DNA of 15,144 nucleotides from an uncultured Bacteroidales bacterium (GTDB lineage Bacteria; Bacteroidota; Bacteroidia; Bacteroidales; Paludibacteraceae). Position 1 is the stretch's first letter, and each line of letters starts with the position of its first letter. Below, piece after piece: positions 6,448-12,622 of this stretch. A model generated the notes under the pieces. It was given only the letters and a program-made list of their open reading frames with translations. It did no database searches and was not told the origin of the DNA. Position numbers and translations under genes: made by a program. The DNA lies in assembly GCA_903873355.1 (NCBI GenBank), contig CAIQOG010000602.1, positions 1 through 15,144 of the forward strand. Direction: 5' to 3'.

Positions 6448-7506
6448 ATGAGATTAAAAATATTACTTACTTTTGACCATGAATTGCCATTAGGAAAATT
6501 GAAAACTTCCTATGAATCTGCACTTTTCGAACCTACACAACGGGTTTTGGATTTAGCTGATCGATTAGGTGCCAAGGTTAATTTTTTCACTGATATCCTT
6601 TGTGCAAAGCAATTTCAGAGTTGGGATAAAGATGATTTTTATAAACCCTTTAAAAGTCAGTTGCAAAATGCTTTAGTTAAAGGTCATGATGTGCAGTTAC
6701 ATATACATCCGCATTGGCTCACAACTTCATACAAAGATTCAGATTATCATCCTTCCCCGGATTTTGGACTTTCAGATTTTAAAAATAATTCGGAATTTGG
6801 CGGAATTAGCGGGATTATCAGGTCAGGCATTGAAGAATTAAATACTATTTGTCGGGAAGTAAACCCTGAATATCAATGCATTGCATATCGGGCAGGTGGT
6901 TACAATATTGCTCCTTGTACAACTGAAATTTTTAAAGCGTTACAAACCGAAGGAATCCTTTTTGACAGTTCTATAGCACCGGGATATTTTTTCAAATCAA
7001 CCATTTCTGAAGTTGATTTTACAAAGCTTCCCAAAAAACCAAACTGGTTTATTGATGCTAAAAATTTTCAAAATTCGTCAGCAAATTCAGGTGTTTTGGA
7101 AATACCTATTGCTACCATTCCAAAATCACCTTTTGAAATCCCAACGTTGTTTAAAATGAAAAAATATGCTTTCAGAGCGCCTCTAAGTCATGGTGGAATG
7201 ATACATTCGGAAGAAAAAATCGATATAATCTCCAAACTAAAAATGTTATTTGCTGCACGGATGCTTTCTTTCGATAATTATACGCTTTCGTTGAAATACC
7301 TGTTGCATATTGTTGATTATCAGGTGAGAAAATATAAATCAGAAGATCTGCTCATGTTTTCAGTTGTTTCACATCCCAAAAGCATGAGTGATTATTCGTT
7401 TGAATTAATGGAAGGTTTTGTTCGGGAAATACAAAAGAATTATCCGGATGCGGAATTTTGTACATTCTCAGGTTTAGAATATAATCAAAACACACCAAAA
7501 CTATGA
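6448..7506 (+). CDS. Polysaccharide deacetylase-like protein (NodB-related)
   Basis: The 352-residue protein has the order of motifs of carbohydrate esterase 4-type deacetylases. The first is LLTFDHE at 6-12, where D10 fits the catalytic base but the usual second Asp of TFDDG is His11. The metal-binding motif is HIHPHW at 85-90, with H85 and H89 spaced as HxxxH. The third is YRAGGY at 147-152. FDSS near 172-175 and VVSHPKS near 314-320 follow. It has no signal peptide, so it probably acts in the cytoplasm on a nucleotide- or lipid-linked sugar, or belongs to the surface-glycan-associated deacetylase-like group of uncertain activity. It overlaps the AAC(3)-fold gene by 4 bp, suggesting that the two act in sequence on one substrate. 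Confidence 0.8.
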   Translation: MRLKILLTFDHELPLGKLKTSYESALFEPTQRVLDLADRLGAKVNFFTDILCAKQFQSWDKDDFYKPFKSQLQNALVKGHDVQLHIHPHWLTTSYKDSDYHPSPDFGLSDFKNNSEFGGISGIIRSGIEELNTICREVNPEYQCIAYRAGGYNIAPCTTEIFKALQTEGILFDSSIAPGYFFKSTISEVDFTKLPKKPNWFIDAKNFQNSSANSGVLEIPIATIPKSPFEIPTLFKMKKYAFRAPLSHGGMIHSEEKIDIISKLKMLFAARMLSFDNYTLSLKYLLHIVDYQVRKYKSEDLLMFSVVSHPKSMSDYSFELMEGFVREIQKNYPDAEFCTFSGLEYNQNTPKL

Positions 7507-8366
7507 TTATAAGCAAGTTACTATATAAAGTTGTATCCAAAAAATCCTTTTCAAAGATACGCTATGCATATTATACCTATAGAAAGAGTTTGTATAAACC
7601 ACTTTCGGAAGAAAGACTCAGGAAATTACTTACACAGCGGCTTGGCATAAAAAACGGATCTGTGGTTTTTATACATAGTTCGATGGATTTCATAAATACA
7701 GAAGTTCCGGCTGAAAGAATATTAGAAATTTTGCTTGAAATAGTAGGTGATGAGGGTACATTGGTTTTTCCATGCTGGCAATTTAATTATCGGGCGGAGG
7801 ATTACTTTAAAAAGGATAAGATTTTTGACATTGAAAATTCCCGAACCGTTATGGGAGTTCTACCCGAAATTGCCCGCCAGCACCCTAAGGCACTGAGAAG
7901 TATTCATCCTATAAATTCGATTTTAGCCATTGGAAAGCATGCTGAAGAACTGATTTGCGACCACCATACATCCATTTATCCATGTGGCGAGATGAGTCCG
8001 TATTACAAGATGATGAAATATAATGCTATTATTGTGGGGGTGGGAGTTAGCTGTCATTACTTGTCGTTTGTTCATTGCCCGGAAGATGTTTTAAAAGAAA
8101 AATTTCCGTTAAAGACACGAACTGATGAGGTTTTTGCCGGAAAAGTGAAGTTGAAGGATGGCGAAATTATAACTGTGAATACCTTAGTGGCACATGCTAA
8201 TATTACAAATCGGAATCTGCCTGGTTTTGTAAGGAAATATCTGAATAAGTCCTGTTTTGAACAATTTACTATTAGTGGAAGTAGCTTTTTCAGAGCTGAT
8301 TCTAAGAGTTTGTTTGCGAGGATTGTTGAGTTGGCAGAAACAGGAATTACAATTTATAATTGCTAA
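7503..8366 (+). CDS. AAC(3)-fold (Antibiotic_NAT) acyltransferase
   Basis: The 287-residue protein belongs to the aminoglycoside 3-N-acetyltransferase superfamily, which transfers acyl groups from CoA to an amine. Recognisable blocks are GSVVFIHSSM (about 51-60), GDEGTLVFPCW (about 81-91), SIHPINSILAIGKHAEEL (about 134-151) and MSPYYKMMKYNAIIVGVGV near 163-181, with VHCPED after it. Members in glycan loci N-acetylate amino sugars. Embedded here behind a deacetylase gene by ATGA overlap, a sugar-amine substrate is far more likely than an antibiotic, so I do not call it a resistance gene. It converges on the GT4 gene with a 7-bp gap. Confidence 0.85.
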   Translation: MIISKLLYKVVSKKSFSKIRYAYYTYRKSLYKPLSEERLRKLLTQRLGIKNGSVVFIHSSMDFINTEVPAERILEILLEIVGDEGTLVFPCWQFNYRAEDYFKKDKIFDIENSRTVMGVLPEIARQHPKALRSIHPINSILAIGKHAEELICDHHTSIYPCGEMSPYYKMMKYNAIIVGVGVSCHYLSFVHCPEDVLKEKFPLKTRTDEVFAGKVKLKDGEIITVNTLVAHANITNRNLPGFVRKYLNKSCFEQFTISGSSFFRADSKSLFARIVELAETGITIYNC

Positions 8367-8394
8367 GTAAGGATTATTTTTTCAGTATTTCCTG
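8341..8394. repeat. Inverted repeat across the convergent gene junction
   Basis: CAGGAATTAC (8341-8350) and GTATTTCCTG (8385-8394) are inverted copies with 9 of 10 matches. An inner CAATT/AATTG pair (8350-8354, 8358-8362) could stack in the loop. Both stop codons of the convergent genes lie in the loop. It may help end transcription in both directions, but it lacks a GC-rich stem or a T run. Confidence 0.35.
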
Positions 8395-9528
8395 ATATAT
8401 ATTCATCATCTCTTTTCCCACTGATTTATAACTATACCGCTCCATTGCTTTATTTCTGATTTCTTCGGAATTATACTCAGAGTGATGATCAAGCATATGG
8501 TCTATTGCATTGAAAAGTGCCTGTTCATCGCCTTTGTGGATAAGTAACCCATTACTTTGGTCAATATGTTCGGCAATTCCACCTACATTAGTCGAAATAA
8601 CCGGTAAACCACAGGCAAAACTCTCGGATATAACCACCGGAATATTTTCGTAATTAGAAAATAACACTGTGAAATGACTTTCCTGATAGGTTTTAACAAG
8701 CTCTTCGCCGGTAAGCATTCCTGTAAACTTAATCACATTGTCATCCAAGCCTTTTTCAACCGCCAATTCTTTGATATGTTCAAAATCTATACCTTTTCCT
8801 ACCAGTACAAGTTCAAAATCCTGTCGTTTAATTTGCAATGCCTGAATTACATTAATCAGCCCACTCAGATTTTTCTGTGCATCATCAAAGCACGTTACGT
8901 TTAGAATCCGGATTTTCTTTGATGTGGGTGTTGCCAGTCGGTCGAAAAACAAATCATCCACTACATTGTTGATAATCCGATAGTTCATATTGTGCATACC
9001 GTGATTCTCCATGGATTTTTGCAGATGCAGGGTTACAGGCATCACTGCATCGGCATTGCGGGCTGCAAATGTCGATAACATACGATGAATCCTGCTGTTA
9101 AAGGTTTTTTCCCTGAAATATCGCGTCCAGTGTTCGATTACTGTGTAAGGTATTTTATAACGTTTCTTCAGCCACGCAGCAATCAATGGTGTTCGGGTAA
9201 AAACGCTGACCTGAATAATGTCTGGTAAGCCCCAGGAGTCAAACAGTATCTCAAATCCTTTTTTGTAAGAAAGTAAATATTCAATCCTTTTACGGGTATT
9301 TCCCCATATTGATTTTCCGGAAGATGGATAATAAACAATTATTTCCTGAAAACCATGCTCGGATGTTATCACAATTTCTCTCTTTTTTATCAATGGGTCG
9401 GGATGCACGTAAAGCACGGCTACATTGGCATACAATGCAACTGCCTCGGCATGCTTCCGCACAAATAACCCAAACATGGGATCGTACCGGTGCGGGTACC
9501 ATTGCGATATGAAGAGAACTTTTGTCAA
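8374..9528 (-). CDS. GT4-family (GT-B fold) glycosyltransferase
   Basis: The 384-residue retaining glycosyltransferase probably works on a surface glycan at the inner membrane face. The N-terminal domain starts at once with KVLFISQWYPHRYDPMFGLFVRKHAEA, the usual acceptor-side beginning of this group. The C-terminal domain carries RILNVTCFDDAQKNLSGLI, ELVLVGKG and the donor-binding E-x7-E motif in ENIPVVISESFACGLPVISTNVGG. Its start is TTG at 9528-9526. There is no in-frame ATG or GTG upstream before a stop at 9549-9547, and the next Met (residue 18) would cut the first strand, so TTG is well supported. It follows the FemAB-like gene by 54 bp of AT-rich repeat. Confidence 0.88.
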   Translation of the reverse strand: MTKVLFISQWYPHRYDPMFGLFVRKHAEAVALYANVAVLYVHPDPLIKKREIVITSEHGFQEIIVYYPSSGKSIWGNTRKRIEYLLSYKKGFEILFDSWGLPDIIQVSVFTRTPLIAAWLKKRYKIPYTVIEHWTRYFREKTFNSRIHRMLSTFAARNADAVMPVTLHLQKSMENHGMHNMNYRIINNVVDDLFFDRLATPTSKKIRILNVTCFDDAQKNLSGLINVIQALQIKRQDFELVLVGKGIDFEHIKELAVEKGLDDNVIKFTGMLTGEELVKTYQESHFTVLFSNYENIPVVISESFACGLPVISTNVGGIAEHIDQSNGLLIHKGDEQALFNAIDHMLDHHSEYNSEEIRNKAMERYSYKSVGKEMMNIYQEILKK

Positions 9529-9548
9529 TTGGTTAATAGTTATAGTTT

Positions 9549-9576
9549 ATCATTAATCATTAACAATTAATAATTA
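9549..9576. repeat. Degenerate AT-rich heptamer tandem repeat (4 copies)
   Basis: Four 7-bp units lie in the gap between the FemAB-like and GT4 genes: ATCATTA, ATCATTA, ACAATTA, ATAATTA. On the coding strand this reads TTAATTATTAATT-like sequence about 20-50 nt ahead of the GT4 start. The same unit in the same gene-relative orientation occurs before glmS. Confidence 0.55.
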
Positions 9577-9582
9577 TCATTT

Positions 9583-10479
9583 TCACTTTGTTTCCTTAGA
9601 AGTTATTTTCCCCACTAAAAACGAAGGGCGGAAGCGTTTTAGTATATAATAAGGTTTGTTTTTAGCTCCAAATCCCGAATATAACCGTGCAACGCCTTCG
9701 ATGCGTGATCCTTCGAAATCGAAAATCATTGGTTTTGTTGCATGACCTTTTATAAGTTCATCAATAAGAAGAAACATGGCAAACGATTTCTTGCCCAACT
9801 CGTTTGAAACCGGCAAAAGGTAAATCAACCTGTTGGCAGTTTTTAGCAGACAAAGTGCTGCTATCAGTTCATTATCAGCCGAATATACACCAAAAAGCTC
9901 CATTGCATTTTGCTCAACTCCCTTGCTTAAAAGTTGCTCTAATACCGGCTGTCGGGGCGAAAGAAATTGTTTATCCACCGAAAAATAAAACCGGATATAT
10001 TGGTCTGGCGTCAACTGTTCAATATGCAGTCCAAGCTTTGAAGCCTTAGTTATATTTCTTTGTGTATTCGTTGAATATCCGGCTTTTAGTTCCTGATAAT
10101 TTTTCTCCAACGGCAATAAATAATTGGGAAACGCATCTGCTTTGTTGCAATTGTTGCATTCGTTCAGTGCCAGTTCGTAACTGAAATATGGAATTTCCTT
10201 GATAAATCTCAGTACAATTTTTTCGGTAATTTCGTGAGTAGAAAATATCCCCAGTTGCTGTGTCAGAACCGGTTGTACAAGGTATGGAATTTTATATCTC
10301 GATTTAAGCGGAAGCGGCATCACATAGCTGTAATCAGCAGTTACAAGTGCTTCCCAATCGGGCGAAACCACATCCAAATACCAGGTACAGGCATAAATCA
10401 ATCCATTGTGAGCCAATGAAATACATTCATTCCAACGCTGATAATCAATTTCTTTATTTCGCAGATGTAAAATTTTCAT
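9583..10479 (-). CDS. FemAB / GNAT-fold transferase
   Basis: The 298-residue protein resembles FemAB-like double-GNAT proteins (Acetyltransf_6 / BioF2-like). A basic segment, YSTNTQRNITKASKLG at 135-150, is the typical 'N-x-R-x-x-I-x-K-A-x-K-x-G' hallmark. The C-terminal GNAT-like part includes ALCLLKTANRLIYLLPVSN and FDFEGSRIEGVARLYSGFGA, the end motif seen in these proteins. Family members add aminoacyl or acyl groups to amines in peptidoglycan or surface glycans; in Gram-negative surface loci the substrate is usually unknown. It has its own predicted promoter and leads into the GT4 gene. A sugar-amine substrate is inferred from neighbours only. Confidence 0.75.
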   Translation of the reverse strand: MKILHLRNKEIDYQRWNECISLAHNGLIYACTWYLDVVSPDWEALVTADYSYVMPLPLKSRYKIPYLVQPVLTQQLGIFSTHEITEKIVLRFIKEIPYFSYELALNECNNCNKADAFPNYLLPLEKNYQELKAGYSTNTQRNITKASKLGLHIEQLTPDQYIRFYFSVDKQFLSPRQPVLEQLLSKGVEQNAMELFGVYSADNELIAALCLLKTANRLIYLLPVSNELGKKSFAMFLLIDELIKGHATKPMIFDFEGSRIEGVARLYSGFGAKNKPYYILKRFRPSFLVGKITSKETK

Positions 10480-10503
10480 ACCGGATTAATGACAATACAT
10501 ATG

Positions 10504-10528
10504 CAAAAGTAATAAATATTTGTTACAA
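10504..10528 (-). promoter_or_regulatory. Promoter of the FemAB-like / GT4 unit
   Basis: On the minus strand TACTTTTG (10511-10504) matches TAnnTTTG, and TTTTG ending at 10526 is a possible -33 element at a short 14-nt spacing. The predicted start is near 10497, about 18 nt before the ATG at 10479. Confidence 0.5.
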
Positions 10529-10680
10529 AACGTAAAAATTAATTGAAAACATATTATATTTAACAAACGGAAAATAAAAAGATGAGGATTTGATAATTTC
10601 ATAAAAAGATAGTTCACTTAAGTTGCTGGAAACAAATAATATCAAAACTGTGAATTCAACGGAAAATTAAATACAGACTG

Positions 10681-10764
10681 GGAATTATATCCCATAAGTT
10701 TTGTGTTGTCAGGAGAATTTATAGTGAAATCTTACACTCCATTTTGTGTCGGAAATATAATTCC
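10681..10764. repeat. 10-bp inverted repeat in intergenic DNA
   Basis: GGAATTATAT at 10681-10690 is exactly the reverse complement of ATATAATTCC at 10755-10764, separated by 64 bp. Each arm sits in a smaller palindrome-like context (TGGGA...TCCCA at 10679-10694; CGGAA...TTCCG at 10750-10765), and TTTTGTGT occurs twice between or beside the arms. It could be a structured RNA or an old insertion scar. Confidence 0.4.
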
Positions 10765-10830
10765 GGTTTGATGTTTAATCACTTTTTGCTATTTTCTTAT
10801 CAATTATTTTATTATTTGGAAAGAAAAATG

Positions 10831-10838
10831 TAATTTTG
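10831..10838 (+). promoter_or_regulatory. -7 element for the bactofilin gene
   Basis: TAATTTTG fits TAnnTTTG; predicted start near 10845 and a leader of about 26 nt. The nearest TTTG upstream (10815-10818) is too close for a normal -33 element. Confidence 0.45.
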
Positions 10839-10870
10839 AGGCTTCAAAAAAATAAGAATATATAGCAATA

Positions 10871-11239
10871 ATGGCTAAAGTATCAAATAATAACCCAGGT
10901 ACTCTTTATAACTCCCTAAGCGGTTATAGTCGCATTTCAGGATCAATTGTTGCTGAAAACGATTTCAGAATTGATGGTGAAATAGAAGGTGATATTACCT
11001 GTAAGGGTAAGGTAGTTGTTGGTGCAAATGGTTTTCTGAAAGGCTCTGTTTCGTGTGTGAGTGCCGAAATAATAGGTAAAGTTGAAGGTAATATCACAGC
11101 CTCAGAATCTATTTCGCTGCGAAGTACAGCCAATATTAAAAGCAATGTAAAAACCAGAATGTTGATTATAGAACCCAACGCTATTTTTAACGGTACTTGT
11201 GCTGTTAGTAAAGCAGAGAAAGGTAATTTTTCAAAATAA
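10871..11239 (+). CDS. Bactofilin (polymer-forming cytoskeletal protein)
   Basis: This 122-residue protein is a typical short bactofilin. Residues about 20-112 form repeated hydrophobic-Gly turns of a right-handed beta-helix: SRISGSIVAENDFRIDGEIEGDI, KVVVGANGFLKGSV, AEIIGKVEGNITA, SISLRSTANIKSNV. Bactofilins polymerise without nucleotide and act as scaffolds at the inner membrane for cell-wall or polysaccharide enzymes. The N-terminal tail (1-19) and C-terminal tail (KAEKGNFSK) are polar, as usual. It stands alone ahead of dapL with a 105-bp gap, and its neighbourhood of wall-precursor genes fits an envelope role. Confidence 0.92.
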   Translation: MAKVSNNNPGTLYNSLSGYSRISGSIVAENDFRIDGEIEGDITCKGKVVVGANGFLKGSVSCVSAEIIGKVEGNITASESISLRSTANIKSNVKTRMLIIEPNAIFNGTCAVSKAEKGNFSK

Positions 11240-11294
11240 TAGATTTTTTCCCGACAATCTTTCCCATTTTTTCAATAAACTGAAAATAAAAGAG

Positions 11295-11302
11295 CAATTT
11301 TG
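11295..11302 (+). promoter_or_regulatory. Possible -7 element for dapL
   Basis: CAATTTTG followed by CAG resembles the other -7 elements here (TAATTTTG), with C in place of the first T. It lies 43 nt before the dapL start. No -33 element was seen, and read-through from the bactofilin gene is an alternative. Confidence 0.3.
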
Positions 11303-11344
11303 CAGTTTGTAATTTACCGGATAAATAAAAAACTCTTCTCATAG

Positions 11345-12574
11345 ATGGCTTTAGCAAACGAGAATTATCTGAAAACTCCAGAAGTCTATTGTTTCGACGA
11401 AATTGAGAAGCGTGTAAATGCATATAAGCTGGTACATCCAAACGCGAAACTGATTCGTTTAGGAATAGGGGATGTTACCCGTCCGTTACCAAACGAAGTG
11501 CTGCAGGCTATGCACGATGCTATTGATGAAATGAGCTCTGCCGACACTTTCAGAGGATATAGTCCGCCTCAGGGCTATGATTTTTTAATTGAAAAGATTG
11601 TAAAAGATTACCGTTCTTACGGAATAAGTGTTGATAAAGAGAGCGTTTTTATCAACGATGGGGCCAAATCAGATATTGGAAATATCGGTCATGTGTTGGG
11701 TCGGGATAATATAATTGCAATTGCTGAACCTGTTTATCCGGTTTATGAAAATGCAACTATTATGAGCGGTAGGGCAGGTGTACTTACAGATGAAATGAAG
11801 TGGAGCAATGTGGTTTACCTGCGTTGCAATGAAGAAACCGGTTTTGCCCCCGAATTGCCAAAAGAAAGAGTTGATATTATCTATTTGTGTAATCCGAATA
11901 ATCCGACCGGAACTGTTATGAAAAAAACTGAACTGAAACGGTGGGTTGATTACGCTATTGAGAATGAGAGCATTATTGTTTATGATGGAGCGTATTGTTC
12001 GTTTGTGAATGAACCAGATGTTCCCCGTAGCATATACGAAATAAAAGGTGCTAAAAAAGTTGCAGTTGAGATAAGGAGTTATTCAAAGACTGCCGGTTTT
12101 ACAGGTCTTCGTTGCGGTTATACTATATTCCCAACCGAATTAATGGTATATTCAAAATTAGGTGAAGAAGTATCGCTGAACAAATTATGGAATCGGAGGA
12201 TTGCTAATTATACCAATGGTGTTTCATATCTTGTACAACGTGCTGCAGAGGCACTTTATAGTAAAAAGGGGAAAAATGAAACTCAGGAATTAGTAAATTA
12301 TTATCTCACAAATACAGCTTTGATCAGGAATGAATTGAAATCAATCGGGTTTAAAGTTTTTGGTGGTGTAAGTTCACCATACGTGTGGTTTAGAACGCCC
12401 GATAATCAACCATCGTGGAAGTTTTTCCAACAATTGTTGTATGAAAATCAGATTGTAGCCACTCCGGGTATAATTTTTGGAGTGCGCGGCGAAGGTTTTA
12501 TGCGCTTCTCAGGGTTCAGTAGCCGGGAAGAAACACTTGTAGCGCTGGAACGAATTAGAAAAAGTAAATATTAG
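11345..12574 (+). CDS. dapL: LL-diaminopimelate aminotransferase
   Basis: This 409-residue PLP enzyme converts tetrahydrodipicolinate directly to LL-diaminopimelate using glutamate, in lysine and peptidoglycan precursor synthesis. Family landmarks are LIRLGIGDVTRPLP at 36-49, TFRGYSPPQGYDFL at 68-81, NPNNPTGT at 183-190, YDGAY at 213-217 and the PLP lysine K248 in RSYSKTAGFTG. The C-terminal GEGFMRFSGFSSRE holds the substrate-carboxylate Arg. The length matches DapL. Small departures from the best-known DapL sequences are GYSPPQGY for GYGPEQGY and RSYSKTAGFTGLRCG for the more common RSFSKTAGFTGTRCG; no key residue is missing. It is followed by glmS after 48 bp. Confidence 0.95.
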   Translation: MALANENYLKTPEVYCFDEIEKRVNAYKLVHPNAKLIRLGIGDVTRPLPNEVLQAMHDAIDEMSSADTFRGYSPPQGYDFLIEKIVKDYRSYGISVDKESVFINDGAKSDIGNIGHVLGRDNIIAIAEPVYPVYENATIMSGRAGVLTDEMKWSNVVYLRCNEETGFAPELPKERVDIIYLCNPNNPTGTVMKKTELKRWVDYAIENESIIVYDGAYCSFVNEPDVPRSIYEIKGAKKVAVEIRSYSKTAGFTGLRCGYTIFPTELMVYSKLGEEVSLNKLWNRRIANYTNGVSYLVQRAAEALYSKKGKNETQELVNYYLTNTALIRNELKSIGFKVFGGVSSPYVWFRTPDNQPSWKFFQQLLYENQIVATPGIIFGVRGEGFMRFSGFSSREETLVALERIRKSKY

Positions 12575-12588
12575 ATTTGAAAAAATAT

Positions 12589-12615
12589 TAATTTTGAATT
12601 ATTAATTATTAATTA
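12589..12615 (+). promoter_or_regulatory. Candidate glmS promoter with AT-rich heptamer repeat
   Basis: TAATTTTG at 12589-12596 fits the -7 consensus, though no -33 element is spaced correctly. It is followed at 12597-12615 by AATTATT, AATTATT, AATTA, a 7-bp repeat of the same unit as that ahead of the GT4 gene. The leader would be about 20 nt, far too short for a glmS ribozyme. Confidence 0.4.
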
Positions 12616-12622
12616 AAATAAT

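Larger units (their letters stand above)
10480..10870. other. 391-bp intergenic region between divergent units
   Basis: It contains the minus-strand promoter near 10504, an inverted repeat (10681-10690 with 10755-10764), and a plus-strand -7 element at 10831-10838. I find no convincing gene. A 20-codon ORF at 10771-10833 overlaps the plus promoter and looks random. The remainder is AT-rich without recognisable features. Confidence 0.6.

Noticed and set aside
7503..8366. Aminoglycoside resistance gene
   Set aside because: The fold is AAC(3)-like, but the context is a glycan locus and the gene is coupled to a deacetylase; nothing supports an antibiotic substrate.
9549..9576. CRISPR-like array
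   Set aside because: Units are 7 bp and directly adjacent with no spacers.
10771..10833. 20-codon hydrophobic ORF MFNHFLLFSYQLFYYLERKM on the plus strand
   Set aside because: It overlaps the predicted bactofilin promoter, has no initiation signal, and its Phe/Leu/Tyr content is expected by chance in AT-rich DNA.
12575..12622. glmS ribozyme upstream of glmS
   Set aside because: The gap is 48 bp and AT-rich, too short and lacking the ribozyme core, which is known from Firmicutes rather than Bacteroidota.
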